Position numbers and translations under genes: made by a program. The notes under the pieces are model-generated. The model saw nothing but the letters and a program-made list of their open reading frames with translations. It was not told the origin of the DNA and did no database searches. A stretch of DNA of 15,138 nucleotides from Microbacteriaceae bacterium (GTDB taxonomy: Bacteria; Actinomycetota; Actinomycetes; Actinomycetales; Microbacteriaceae): positions 1-15,138 of the forward strand of contig JAHEAT010000036.1 in NCBI GenBank assembly GCA_024642605.1. Direction: 5' to 3'. This document shows, one piece after another, positions 7,973-15,138 of the stretch (the stretch's first letter is position 1; every line of letters begins with the position of its first letter).

Positions 7973-8002
7973 AATATCGGGCAGGTGGCTTGGCGTGTCT
8001 AA
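7973..8002 (-). promoter_or_regulatory. Candidate ftsZ promoter
   Basis: On the minus strand TTAGAC (8002-7997) is followed after 18 bases by GATATT (7978-7973). These are moderate matches to the -35 TTGACA and -10 TANNNT elements. A GACAC pentamer (7999-7995), the core reported for WhiA binding in Streptomyces, overlaps the -35. A start site would fall near 7966, leaving a leader of about 100 bases before ftsZ. This is inference from spacing and partial consensus only. Confidence 0.3.
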
Positions 8003-8023
8003 GTGATTTTGCTGAGAGATATT

Positions 8024-8047
8024 TTGGCTCACCCGAAACCGAGCCAA
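8024..8047 (-). other. Stem-loop just downstream of ftsQ
   Basis: Perfect 7-bp inverted repeat, TTGGCTC and GAGCCAA, around a 10-base loop, beginning seven bases after the ftsQ stop codon. The transcript continues AAAUAUCUC, with no run of U, so it is not a standard intrinsic terminator. It could protect the 3' end of the upstream message or act as a weak or factor-dependent attenuator between the wall-synthesis genes and ftsZ. Confidence 0.45.
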
Positions 8048-8054
8048 CTGTTCT

Positions 8055-9029
8055 CTAGCGGAAGCGAACCACTGGGGCCGTGGGCGAAGAAACGTCGTAG
8101 GTTACCCGGTCAGATTTCGATTGGTTCTTCAAGAGTGCAGCGAGCACCTTGGACTTCAAGACCGCGTTGCTGGAGTCTCCCCAGATAACCCGCTGCCCCG
8201 CGTATCCGCGAAGTTGAAAAGACACGTCGTCTTTCGACCGGGCGGTGACCGTTTGTATCTGAGGGAGCAGTTTCGCAGGCAAAGCCATGAGTACATCGAT
8301 TGCCGCTGTAAAACTAGGACTCTTTCCGGGTGTGCCGCTAATGCGCAAGACAGGCAGCGAATTCAGGTTCGTGGCACGACCAACTTTTACCCCAGCTGGA
8401 TCGAAATACGAGTAGCCAAAACCATCCACCCACACGATGACAATCGGAGTTCTTTCGGTGATTCGAATCATCAAAGTGTGCGGAGGTTGACTGATCACCG
8501 AAATCGATTCGATGAGAGCGAAGCGCTTCAGGCTGTTAGCAACTTCATCGGCGTTCACCTGCGGCAGTGGCTTGCCCATGAAAGACTTCAGTGCCTTTTT
8601 GATTTCGGTTTGCGATACCAGCTTCTGCCCACGAATGGCGATGCGCTCCACGGCAATCATTGGCGAAAACACCGCTGCAATGACCAAGGCGAATAGAGCC
8701 AAAAACGCTGATGCTGACGCGATTATTGTTACTCGTTTAGCTTTGCTCGCGCCGCCGAACTTAATTGAATTAACGACATTTGAGATCTGCTTGGTCTTCT
8801 CGCGTTGGTTGCGAGAAGAAATCTCCTGGAGTTTCGATTCTCGTTTGAGAAGAGCCTTTTGCTGCTTTCTCAGCGCTCGATCGCTCTTTTGAAGTCTGGG
8901 GCCTGACGCTGCCGAGCCAACCTGCGCAACCTTTGCCAACTTGGCGGGCTTGACTTGCTTGGATTGCGAAACTGGCTGTAACCGAGAGGCAGGCTTGGTT
9001 TGACCCACCCTGGTTTGGGGTCTTTTCAA
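8055..9029 (-). CDS. ftsQ: Divisome protein FtsQ (POTRA domain)
   Basis: Bitopic membrane protein that links early and late divisome proteins. It has 324 residues with the chosen start. A long, very basic K/Q/R/S-rich cytoplasmic tail (1-99) precedes a single membrane segment (about 100-122). The POTRA domain (about 126-195) starts VERIAIRGQKLVSQTEI, and the FtsQ/DivIB beta domain (about 196-300) carries ITERTPIVIVW and YFDPAGV. The start is TTG at 9029: GGAGG (9040-9036) lies six bases upstream and the gene then follows the murC stop by one base. The longer in-frame start at 9206 would add 59 residues inside murC that look like out-of-frame translation. The overall sequence is weakly conserved, as usual for FtsQ; the call rests on topology, POTRA pattern and position before ftsZ. 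Confidence 0.93.
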   Translation of the reverse strand: MKRPQTRVGQTKPASRLQPVSQSKQVKPAKLAKVAQVGSAASGPRLQKSDRALRKQQKALLKRESKLQEISSRNQREKTKQISNVVNSIKFGGASKAKRVTIIASASAFLALFALVIAAVFSPMIAVERIAIRGQKLVSQTEIKKALKSFMGKPLPQVNADEVANSLKRFALIESISVISQPPHTLMIRITERTPIVIVWVDGFGYSYFDPAGVKVGRATNLNSLPVLRISGTPGKSPSFTAAIDVLMALPAKLLPQIQTVTARSKDDVSFQLRGYAGQRVIWGDSSNAVLKSKVLAALLKNQSKSDRVTYDVSSPTAPVVRFR

Positions 9030-9030
9030 A

Positions 9031-10419
9031 CTAGGCCTCCAACGCGGCAAGCAGTGCAGGCACCATTCGGTAGACGTCTCCGCAGCCCATCGTGATGATG
9101 AAATCACCAGAAGTCGCAAGCGATGCAGCCACAGCAGGAGCATCATCCCAGAGCGGTACGTAGTGAACCTGAGCTTGGTCTGCGAACGAGTCGGCGACCA
9201 AAACACCAGTTACGCCGGGCTCCGGGTCTTCGCGAGCGGCATAGATGTCTAGAACAACCACCTGGTCGCTGAGCGCGAGGGCTTCGGCAAACTCTCGGTG
9301 CATGAGTCTTGTGCGCGAATAAAGGTGCGGCTGAAAGACGGTGATGAGCTTGCCGTCGCCAACCACGGCTCTCGCCGCTTTCAGTGCTGCCGCAACTTCT
9401 GTTGGGTGGTGAGCGAAGTCATCGTAAACACGCACTCCCCTGCGTTCACCGTGAAGCTCGAAGCGCCGCTCAGTGCCTCCGAAGGCTTCGATCGCTCGAA
9501 GTGCAGGTTCTGGCTCGAAACCCAAACCAACCAACACGGCCAGTGCGCCGGCAGCGTTGAGCGCGTTGTGCTCACCTGGAATCGCAAGTGCACCAGAAAT
9601 CACGTGACCCGCGTATTCGATGTCGAAGTTAACCCTCGGCCCCGAAGCATCTACCCTCGTCAAGCGAACATCGGCCCCATCAGCGTGGCCAAAGGTGAGC
9701 ACACGCTTGTCATTTAGCAACTTGGTGACTCGAACCGCCCCCGGGTCGTCAGAGGAGATAGCAACAAACTCTTTGGCACCATTGCCAAACTTCGCGAACT
9801 CCGCTTCGAATGCATCAAGAGATCCGTAGTGGTCAAGGTGATCTGGGTCAACATTGGTAACCAGTGCGATCGCTGTTTCGTAGTGCAAGAACGAGCCATC
9901 TGACTCATCGGCCTCGATCACGAACAGGTTGTCTCTGCCAGCGGCCGAGGACACTCCGAGCGATTGAATCACGCCACCATTCACAAATGAAGGGTCAACA
10001 CCGAGCCCGAGAAGTGCGGTGATGATCATTCCGGTGCTGGTGGTTTTGCCGTGAGCGCCCGCAATGGCAACCAAACGCTTCTTGGTGGTTAGGTAGGCGA
10101 GCGCTTGCGAACGGTGAATGACCGGGATGCCTCGCTCTTTGGCAAGCAGATATTCCGGGTTCGTCGGCCAAAGAGCCGAGGTCACCACAACCGTGTCTGG
10201 GTGTCCCAAGTGAGCCGCATCGTGCCCGATGAAGATTTCGGCGCCGAGTTCGCGAAGTGCGGCCACGTTTGAGGTGTCGCGAAGGTCGCTACCGGTAACC
10301 CGGTGTCCCATGCCCAGGAGTATTCGAGCAATTCCGCTCATGCCAGAACCACCGATGCCGATGAAATGCACAACGCCGAGGTCGTCGGGAACCGGCTGGC
10401 TGAAATCTGGCTTGATCAT
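9031..10419 (-). CDS. murC: UDP-N-acetylmuramate-L-alanine ligase
   Basis: Cytoplasmic ATP-dependent ligase adding L-Ala to UDP-MurNAc, the first step of stem-peptide assembly. It has 462 residues, full length. The N-terminal Rossmann-like domain has GIGGSGMSG at 21-29. The central ATPase domain has the P-loop GAHGKTT at 121-127, EADESDGSF at 169-177 and [11 protein letters not shown] at 189-199. The C-terminal domain carries [11 protein letters not shown], the MurC hallmark, and HLYSRT. The ATG at 10419 matches the family N-terminus ([21 protein letters not shown]), yet no ribosome site is visible in the 34-bp gap after murG; a TAATCT box 13 bases upstream may give a very short leader. The stop is one base before ftsQ. 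Confidence 0.98.
   Translation of the reverse strand: MIKPDFSQPVPDDLGVVHFIGIGGSGMSGIARILLGMGHRVTGSDLRDTSNVAALRELGAEIFIGHDAAHLGHPDTVVVTSALWPTNPEYLLAKERGIPVIHRSQALAYLTTKKRLVAIAGAHGKTTSTGMIITALLGLGVDPSFVNGGVIQSLGVSSAAGRDNLFVIEADESDGSFLHYETAIALVTNVDPDHLDHYGSLDAFEAEFAKFGNGAKEFVAISSDDPGAVRVTKLLNDKRVLTFGHADGADVRLTRVDASGPRVNFDIEYAGHVISGALAIPGEHNALNAAGALAVLVGLGFEPEPALRAIEAFGGTERRFELHGERRGVRVYDDFAHHPTEVAAALKAARAVVGDGKLITVFQPHLYSRTRLMHREFAEALALSDQVVVLDIYAAREDPEPGVTGVLVADSFADQAQVHYVPLWDDAPAVAASLATSGDFIITMGCGDVYRMVPALLAALEA
9036..9040 (-). promoter_or_regulatory. Ribosome binding site deciding the ftsQ start
   Basis: GGAGG on the minus strand, inside the last codons of murC and six bases before the TTG at 9029. 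It is the reason for preferring this rare start codon over the longer in-frame ATG at 9206. Confidence 0.75.
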
Positions 10420-10432
10420 GGTTATCAGTTGA

Positions 10433-10438
10433 AGATTA
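10433..10438 (-). promoter_or_regulatory. Possible -10 box for a near-leaderless murC transcript
   Basis: TAATCT on the minus strand fits the actinobacterial TANNNT -10 element and stands 13 bases before the murC ATG, so a start site would lie about five or six bases from the ATG. The nearest -35-like hexamer, TTGAAG, has a 21-base spacer, which is too long. Support is the -10 match plus the missing ribosome site. Confidence 0.25.
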
Positions 10439-10453
10439 GACGCGAACTGGCGC

Positions 10454-11530
10454 TTAGCCCTTCAACACGCCCGTCACTAGTTCGAAAAGGCGTTTCGTGC
10501 CATCGGCAAAGCCCGCGGACATGGCCGCCTGACTCATCTGCTTGAGTACCTTTGGGCTTGAGACCATTGGAATGACGATGCTAGAAACTGCATCTGGGGT
10601 GAAATCTGCGTCGAGCACGATGCGCCCGCCGCCCGCGGCGCAAACATCCTTGGCGTTGAGCGCCTGCTCGCCGTTGCCAACCGGGTAAGGAACGTAGATT
10701 GCGGGCAACCCCACCGCAGCAAACTCACTGACCGTAGCGGCACCCGCTCTGGCAACTGCGAAGTCGCTGGCGGCAATCGCCAAATCCATGCGATCGCAAT
10801 AGCCGATTCTTCGATAAAAAGGTTCGCTGATGTCTTCTAGGCCGCTGCGCTCGCCAACGATGTGCAAAACCTGGATTCCGGCCGCGCGCAAGGCGACTCT
10901 CGATGCGTCGATAGTCTCGTTGATGCGTTTAGCGCCAAGCGAACCACCGGTAACCAGAAGCGTCACCGTGCTGGCATCAAGACCAAAGTGTTCGCGAGCC
11001 TCGCGCTGCTGGTCTGCCCCAAGCAGCCCCTCGATTTCGGGTCGCAGCGGCATACCGACGAGGCTGGAATTCGGTAGCTTAAGAGCTTGCTTGAAGGCCA
11101 CACCGGTTTTGTCGGCGTATGAAGCCGCGCGCTTATTGGCCATTCCCGGCAACGCGTTTGCCTCGTGAATAACCAGCGGCGTCTTGGTCTTCTTGGCGGC
11201 TTCGTAGGCTGGCGCGCTGGCGTAGCCACCGAAGCCAACCACCACATCTACCTTTTCGTCGCGAATGAGTTTTTCGACCTGCTTGATGGCCGCTGCGAGT
11301 CGCCGCGGAAAACTCAGTGCATACGCGTTGAGCTTGCGCGGAAAAGGCAACCGTTCAATGGTTTCGAGTCGAAAGCCACGCTGCGGCACCAGCTTAGCCT
11401 CCAAGCCTTCGGCAGTTCCGAGCGTGATGATCTTGGCCGATTCGTCATTTGCGCGAATGTACTGAGCCAACGCCAGCAACGGATTCACGTGACCCGCAGT
11501 TCCGCCCCCGGCGAGAAGGTAGGTGGTCAT
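10454..11530 (-). CDS. murG: Lipid II synthase: UDP-GlcNAc:lipid I GlcNAc transferase
   Basis: Peripheral membrane GT-B glycosyltransferase that adds GlcNAc to lipid I on the inner membrane face to give lipid II. It has 358 residues. The N-domain has the glycine-rich loop [10 protein letters not shown] at 8-17, GFGGYAS at 99-105 and [12 protein letters not shown] at 122-133. The C-domain has [11 protein letters not shown] at 195-205 and [20 protein letters not shown] from 261, where E269 contacts the UDP-GlcNAc ribose in the family, and GNGEQALNA at 285-293. The start ATG overlaps the ftsW stop by four bases (ATGA), indicating translational coupling. It lies between the flippase/polymerase-type gene ftsW and murC, the standard order. 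Confidence 0.98.
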   Translation of the reverse strand: MTTYLLAGGGTAGHVNPLLALAQYIRANDESAKIITLGTAEGLEAKLVPQRGFRLETIERLPFPRKLNAYALSFPRRLAAAIKQVEKLIRDEKVDVVVGFGGYASAPAYEAAKKTKTPLVIHEANALPGMANKRAASYADKTGVAFKQALKLPNSSLVGMPLRPEIEGLLGADQQREAREHFGLDASTVTLLVTGGSLGAKRINETIDASRVALRAAGIQVLHIVGERSGLEDISEPFYRRIGYCDRMDLAIAASDFAVARAGAATVSEFAAVGLPAIYVPYPVGNGEQALNAKDVCAAGGGRIVLDADFTPDAVSSIVIPMVSSPKVLKQMSQAAMSAGFADGTKRLFELVTGVLKG

Positions 11531-12726
11531 CGTCGACCGCGCCTTGGGCTAACAGCCCCGAGGGCGTGGTTTTCGCGTTCAATGCCAAGTACGACACCAA
11601 ACGCCATCAGGGTAGCCAAAAGCGACGAACCTCCGGCCGAAATCAGTGGCAGTGGAACACCCAGCACGGGTAGAAGCGTGAGGACAACCGCGATGTTGAT
11701 AAATGCCTGAATGGTGATCCAGAACATCACGCCCAGTACCACGAGGCGACGGTATAGGTCGCGTGTGCGCATGGCGATGCGAATCATCACGATGGCGAGA
11801 AAGACGAACAAAACAATCAGCGCCAGGGCCCCAATGAGGCCGGTTTCTTCGCCGATGATGGCAAAAATGAAGTGTCCAAGCCCAACTCCCTGCAAACCTC
11901 CAGCCGCAAAAGCCCAAATTCCGTGAGTGGTTTGCCAGTTGTAGTCGTTTGGGTCGGCGGCATCCGGGTTTAGCCAGGCCAACACTCGGCCACGCCGAGA
12001 AGAATTGGAGAACATGATTACCGGAACCGAAATGACTCCAATAATCGCGTAGACATTAATGAGTCGACGAGGCAACCCTGCCGATGCCCAAAGTGCAAAG
12101 AAGAAAGCGGCCATAACGATTGCAGTACCAACGTCACCACCGGCAACAACGGGAACAATGAACACGGCAGCAATTGCCACCAGCGGAAACCACACTCGGC
12201 GCGGGTCGTCAAATTCGTCTTGGCGTTCGTACATGAATCGAGCCACGTAGACGATGCCAAGAAGCTTTAGAAACTCCGATGGCTGAACTGTGAAGCCGAG
12301 GATGCTGATCCAGTTTTTGTTTCCGTTAACCGCGGTACCCACCAGCAACACCAAAACCTGAACGCCTAATGCTGCGGCCGCGGCCGGAATAACGAGGCGC
12401 TTAATAAAATCGACCGGAAAGCTAGCCAAGACAAAAAGCATCAGGAAGCCCGCCATAGATGAAATGAACTGTTTGTTGAAGATTGCGAATGCGTTGTTGT
12501 TGGCCTTGAGTGAATCAACGAATGAAGCTGACAGCACCATCAACAGGCCAACGCCGACGATAAAAATCACCAGGCCGATAAGAAGATAAAACTCGCGAGA
12601 CTGCGCTCTGAAGAAGTTCTTAAAGAAGCTCGATGTTGCCTCTGAAAGTTGGGCAACACGCTGGTTTGCTCCCTTTGGCACCCCAGTGCCGCGGGCCGAG
12701 CCGCCTTTTGTTCGGGTGGTTGCCAT
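11527..12726 (-). CDS. ftsW: FtsW-type SEDS protein, catalytic loop motif missing
   Basis: Divisome SEDS glycosyltransferase that polymerises lipid II with a class B PBP. It has 399 residues; about 45 cytoplasmic N-terminal residues precede about ten membrane segments. Family features kept are NKNWISILGFTVQPSEF (from 137), GGDVGTAIV (from 197), FIFAIIGEETGLIG (286-299) and PLPLISAGGSSLL (358-370). The odd point is residues 280-288, which read GVGLGHFIF. In the family, GxGLG is followed by about fifteen residues including K-W and a LPEAHTD/LPxADND-like motif before FIFAIIGEE. That motif holds the catalytic aspartate (E. coli FtsW D297, RodA D262). Here it is absent without a frame break. The ATG at 12726 directly follows the murD stop, and GGAGG lies eight bases upstream. 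The FtsW call is secure from context; activity is in doubt. Confidence 0.95.
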   Translation of the reverse strand: MATTRTKGGSARGTGVPKGANQRVAQLSEATSSFFKNFFRAQSREFYLLIGLVIFIVGVGLLMVLSASFVDSLKANNNAFAIFNKQFISSMAGFLMLFVLASFPVDFIKRLVIPAAAAALGVQVLVLLVGTAVNGNKNWISILGFTVQPSEFLKLLGIVYVARFMYERQDEFDDPRRVWFPLVAIAAVFIVPVVAGGDVGTAIVMAAFFFALWASAGLPRRLINVYAIIGVISVPVIMFSNSSRRGRVLAWLNPDAADPNDYNWQTTHGIWAFAAGGLQGVGLGHFIFAIIGEETGLIGALALIVLFVFLAIVMIRIAMRTRDLYRRLVVLGVMFWITIQAFINIAVVLTLLPVLGVPLPLISAGGSSLLATLMAFGVVLGIERENHALGAVSPRRGRR

Positions 12727-14193
12727 TTACTTTCCCTCCAAAAGTTCGTGAACTGCCGAAGCGAACTGAGTGCCTCGGTCGGCGTAATCCTTGAATTGAT
12801 CCATCGAGGCCGAAGCTGGCGCTAGAAGCACCGTATCGCCGGCCTGCGCCAAATTGGCTGCCGCGGCAACGGCACGGGTCATCACGAGTGCGTTGTCGTC
12901 AACTGAAATCTCAATCACCGGAACACCCGGAGCCTTGGCCGCCAGAGCATTTAGAACGGGAGTTCGATCGACCCCGATAACCACGGCTCCGCGCAGCTTG
13001 TGTGCGTAACTTGCCACGAGTGGTTCGATGTCAACGCCTTTGAGCAGCCCACCAACCAACCAGACCACGTGGTCGAAAGAAGCCAGCGAAGCCGCCGTTG
13101 CGTGCGGGTTAGTTGCCTTTGAATCGTCGACCCACGAGATTTCGTCTTTGACAGCGATGAGTTCGATGCGGTGCTTATCGAGCTTGAAGCTATGCAGTGC
13201 ATCCTTGATTGCCGTTGCCGCAACACCGCAGGCGCGAGCGAGTGCCGCCGCCGCCGACACATTCGCCATCAGGTGAGGGGTCAAAACCCCGATGTTTGAG
13301 ATGTCTTCAAGGGTTGCCAATTCGAGCGCTGAATCGGCTCGGTTCTCGATAAAGGCTCGGTCGCACAAAATGTCTTCGGCGTACCCGACCTCGCTAACCC
13401 TAGGCACCGAAACACCAAAACCGATGGCCCGGCAACCCTCAACCACTTCGGCCTGCTCGAGCAAGTGCATGGTCTTAGGGTCGCCGACGTTGTAGACCGC
13501 TGCCACGCGAGTGCCCTCGTAAACCTTGGCCTTCGCCTTCGAATATTCTTCGAACGAACCGTGCCAGTCGATGTGGTCTTGATCGATGTTCAAAACTGCG
13601 CTGGCTATCGGGTTGATCTGGCCAAGGTAGTGCAACTGAAAACTCGAGATCTCGACAACTAAAAAGTCGAAGCCCTCTGGCTCACGGATGCAGTCCAAGA
13701 TCGGAGTGCCGATATTTCCACAAGCGGCGGCACGAAAGCCGGCTGCATTTAGCATCTCGCAGGTTAGTTGAGTTGTGGTGGTCTTGCCGTTGGTGCCTGT
13801 AATCATTACCCATTCGGCTACACGCTCGGTTTTATCGCGCAAACGCCAAGCCAGGTCGATATCGACCCACACTTCAACATCATGAGCCGCGGCCCAAGTG
13901 ATGATGGGCGAGGTTGGCTTCACTCCGGGTGAGGTAAGGATCAGTTCGGGGGCATAATCCACCAAGTCGTCGGGCAGGCCCTTGGCGGCTTCCCCCGTAA
14001 AGTGACCGACCCCGAGCACATCGAGAATGTCCAGGTACTCGTCTTCTGCCTTTTCGGCAAAGACCACGACCTCGCATCCGAGTTCGGCAAGAGTGTCAGC
14101 CGCCGAAAAGCCGGTGACGCCGAGCCCTATAACGGCTACTCGAAGTCCTTGCCAATCGGAATGCCAGCTGGTGAGGTGCGTGAGGCTGGCCAT
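12727..14193 (-). CDS. murD: UDP-MurNAc-L-alanine:D-glutamate ligase
   Basis: Cytoplasmic ATP-dependent Mur ligase adding D-Glu to UDP-MurNAc-L-Ala. It has 488 residues. The N-terminal domain has VIGLGVTGFSAA at 21-32. The central domain has the P-loop TGTNGKTT at 132-139, CGNIGTP at 158-164, VVEISSFQLHYL at 179-190 and NIDQDHIDWHGSFEEY at 202-217; lysines K219/K221 are near the position of the carbamylated lysine. The C-terminal domain has KHRIE, WVDDSKATN and LLAPASASMDQFKDYADRG, all typical of MurD. The ATG at 14193 lies four bases after the mraY stop with only a weak ribosome site, so coupling to mraY is likely. Its stop is immediately followed by the ftsW ATG. Confidence 0.98.
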   Translation of the reverse strand: MASLTHLTSWHSDWQGLRVAVIGLGVTGFSAADTLAELGCEVVVFAEKAEDEYLDILDVLGVGHFTGEAAKGLPDDLVDYAPELILTSPGVKPTSPIITWAAAHDVEVWVDIDLAWRLRDKTERVAEWVMITGTNGKTTTTQLTCEMLNAAGFRAAACGNIGTPILDCIREPEGFDFLVVEISSFQLHYLGQINPIASAVLNIDQDHIDWHGSFEEYSKAKAKVYEGTRVAAVYNVGDPKTMHLLEQAEVVEGCRAIGFGVSVPRVSEVGYAEDILCDRAFIENRADSALELATLEDISNIGVLTPHLMANVSAAAALARACGVAATAIKDALHSFKLDKHRIELIAVKDEISWVDDSKATNPHATAASLASFDHVVWLVGGLLKGVDIEPLVASYAHKLRGAVVIGVDRTPVLNALAAKAPGVPVIEISVDDNALVMTRAVAAAANLAQAGDTVLLAPASASMDQFKDYADRGTQFASAVHELLEGK

Positions 14194-14197
14194 CGGT

Positions 14198-15138
14198 TTA
14201 TCCGTACGTCCACTCGAGATAGAACAGGCCTATGCCCAGAAGAACTGACAGACCGCTGACAATCCAGAAACGGATCACAATGGTGATCTGCGCCCAGCCC
14301 TTAAGTTCGAAGTGATGGTGAAGCGGGCTCATTAGAAACACTCGTTTGCCTGTGCCGGTTGACCATTTGGTGATCTTGAAGAACACGCGCTGAATGATTA
14401 CTGAACCGGTAACTATTACAAACAGTCCGCCTACCAGCAACAACATCATTTCGGTTCTCGAAAGAATGGCCAAAGCGGCTAGAGCGCCACCCAAACCGAG
14501 CGACCCGGTGTCGCCCATAAAGATTTGAGCCGGAGTGGTGTTCCACCACAAAAAGCCGATTAGCGAACCAACCACGGCTGAGGCAACCACTGCCAAATCG
14601 AGCGGGTCGCGAACGTTGTAGCAGCTGCTCAAGTTTTCGACCATGCCCGAACACTGTTGATTGAACTGCCAAAAACCAATCACAACGTAAGAGCCAATTG
14701 CCATGATGCTGGCTCCGGTGGCTAGGCCATCGAGACCGTCTGCGATATTGACGCCGTTTGAAGTGCCCGAAACAAGCAGATAGAACCAGAGCGCAAGAAG
14801 AACGCTGCCTACGATTCCACCAAAGGTTAAGAAGGTTAAGTTGGTGTCTCTAAAGATTGAAATGTACGAGGATGCCGGAAGCAATCCTCGCTCGTTCGGT
14901 GTGCGCAGCGCAAAGTAGGTGAAGACCAGTGAGACAACCGCTTGGCCACCCATCTTTGCCCAACCGCTTAGGCCCAGGCTGCGTTGCTTGTGGGTCTTAA
15001 TGTAGTCGTCGACAAATCCAACAAGGCCCAGGCCAACCATCATGAACAGTGCAAGCAGAGCAGAAACCGTGGGAACTTCGAAGTTGACAGCTTTCGAAAC
15101 GAAATAGCCCGTTACCGCACCAAGAATGATCACGATGC
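14198..15138 (-). CDS. mraY: Phospho-MurNAc-pentapeptide translocase MraY, 5' end outside window
   Basis: Polytopic membrane enzyme that transfers phospho-MurNAc-pentapeptide from UDP to undecaprenyl phosphate, forming lipid I. About 313 codons are visible and the frame stays open to the window edge, so the N-terminus (roughly the first 45-50 residues, including the first membrane segment) is missing. Counting from 15133, active-site motifs are VDDYIK (41-46), [13 protein letters not shown] (126-138), GDTGS (207-211) and LHHHFE (271-276), all intact. About nine membrane segments are visible. The GTG at 15133 is simply an internal valine codon in a conserved region and not the start. The stop lies four bases before murD. 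Confidence 0.97.
   Translation of the reverse strand, partial: IVIILGAVTGYFVSKAVNFEVPTVSALLALFMMVGLGLVGFVDDYIKTHKQRSLGLSGWAKMGGQAVVSLVFTYFALRTPNERGLLPASSYISIFRDTNLTFLTFGGIVGSVLLALWFYLLVSGTSNGVNIADGLDGLATGASIMAIGSYVVIGFWQFNQQCSGMVENLSSCYNVRDPLDLAVVASAVVGSLIGFLWWNTTPAQIFMGDTGSLGLGGALAALAILSRTEMMLLLVGGLFVIVTGSVIIQRVFFKITKWSTGTGKRVFLMSPLHHHFELKGWAQITIVIRFWIVSGLSVLLGIGLFYLEWTYG

Larger units (their letters stand above)
7864..8054 (-). promoter_or_regulatory. ftsQ-ftsZ intergenic regulatory region
   Basis: This is the longest non-coding stretch of the window and is AT-richer than its surroundings. It contains a stem-loop just after the ftsQ stop, candidate promoter elements, three CTAAG(T/C)G repeats (plus-strand starts 7999, 7955 and 7922, spaced 44 and 33 bp), two neighbouring palindromes, and finally the ftsZ ribosome site. 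No open frame with family resemblance is seen. Separate ftsZ promoters between ftsQ and ftsZ are known in Streptomyces and corynebacteria, which makes a regulatory role likely here by analogy. Confidence 0.6.

Noticed and set aside
8024..8047. Rho-independent terminator after ftsQ
   Set aside because: The 7-bp stem is not followed by a U-rich run on either strand.
9030..9206. Longer FtsQ starting with the ATG at 9206
   Set aside because: The added 59 residues overlap murC, look like out-of-frame translation (many W, R, L, S), and a better start with a strong ribosome site exists at 9029.
11527..12726. ftsW as a pseudogene
   Set aside because: Apart from the missing loop the frame is intact, membrane segments and other motifs are conserved, and coupling to murD and murG is kept, so I list it as a CDS with doubtful activity.
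15131..15133. GTG at 15133 as the start of mraY
   Set aside because: The frame continues to the window edge and the family has about 45-50 more residues before this point.

Overview
The window is a stretch of actinobacterial chromosome with every recognisable gene on the minus strand. It holds the distal half of a division and cell-wall (dcw) cluster, the sepF/divIVA block that follows it, and then the replicative polymerase gene. Read in the direction of transcription (high to low coordinates) the order is mraY (5' end cut by the window edge), murD, ftsW, murG, murC, ftsQ, ftsZ, yggS, sepF, yggT, divIVA, lspA, rluD, dnaE (3' end cut by the window edge). No RNA gene, mobile element, CRISPR array or plus-strand gene can be supported.

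The organism is very probably an actinobacterium. The ftsZ-yggS-sepF-yggT-divIVA-lspA-rluD-dnaE order is characteristic of that phylum, ftsA is absent with SepF next to ftsZ, and DivIVA is of the polar-growth (Wag31) type. The base composition looks moderate, about mid-50s % G+C by eye. Together with tight packing, short intergenic gaps and the style of the proteins, this suggests a small-genome Microbacteriaceae such as the freshwater Luna-type lineages. The family assignment is inference; the phylum is much firmer.

Layout: 15138-8055 makes and exports the peptidoglycan precursor (MraY lipid I, MurD and MurC stem peptide, MurG lipid II, FtsW polymerase) and supplies the divisome protein FtsQ. 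Genes here abut or overlap by a few bases. The 191-bp ftsQ-ftsZ gap (7864-8054) is the largest non-coding stretch and carries a stem-loop, two adjacent palindromes, helically phased repeats and possible promoters. 7863-5157 is the Z-ring module: FtsZ, its membrane anchor SepF, the PLP protein YggS and the small membrane protein YggT. 5098-3018 holds DivIVA, lipoprotein signal peptidase and a 23S/large-subunit type pseudouridine synthase. 2922-1 is DnaE.

Most of this is ordinary housekeeping sequence and I do not see a wholly new system. The one truly odd point is in FtsW. The extracytoplasmic stretch that normally carries the catalytic aspartate of SEDS glycosyltransferases (consensus around YLPEAHTD) is missing, apparently as an in-frame deletion of about 14 residues, while the rest of the protein is well preserved. 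It is either a real and consequential change or an assembly artefact. Secondary points are the dense regulatory-looking DNA before ftsZ, a hairpin before divIVA, the lack of the usual ylmD/pgeF gene between ftsZ and yggS, and a possible near-leaderless promoter for murC.
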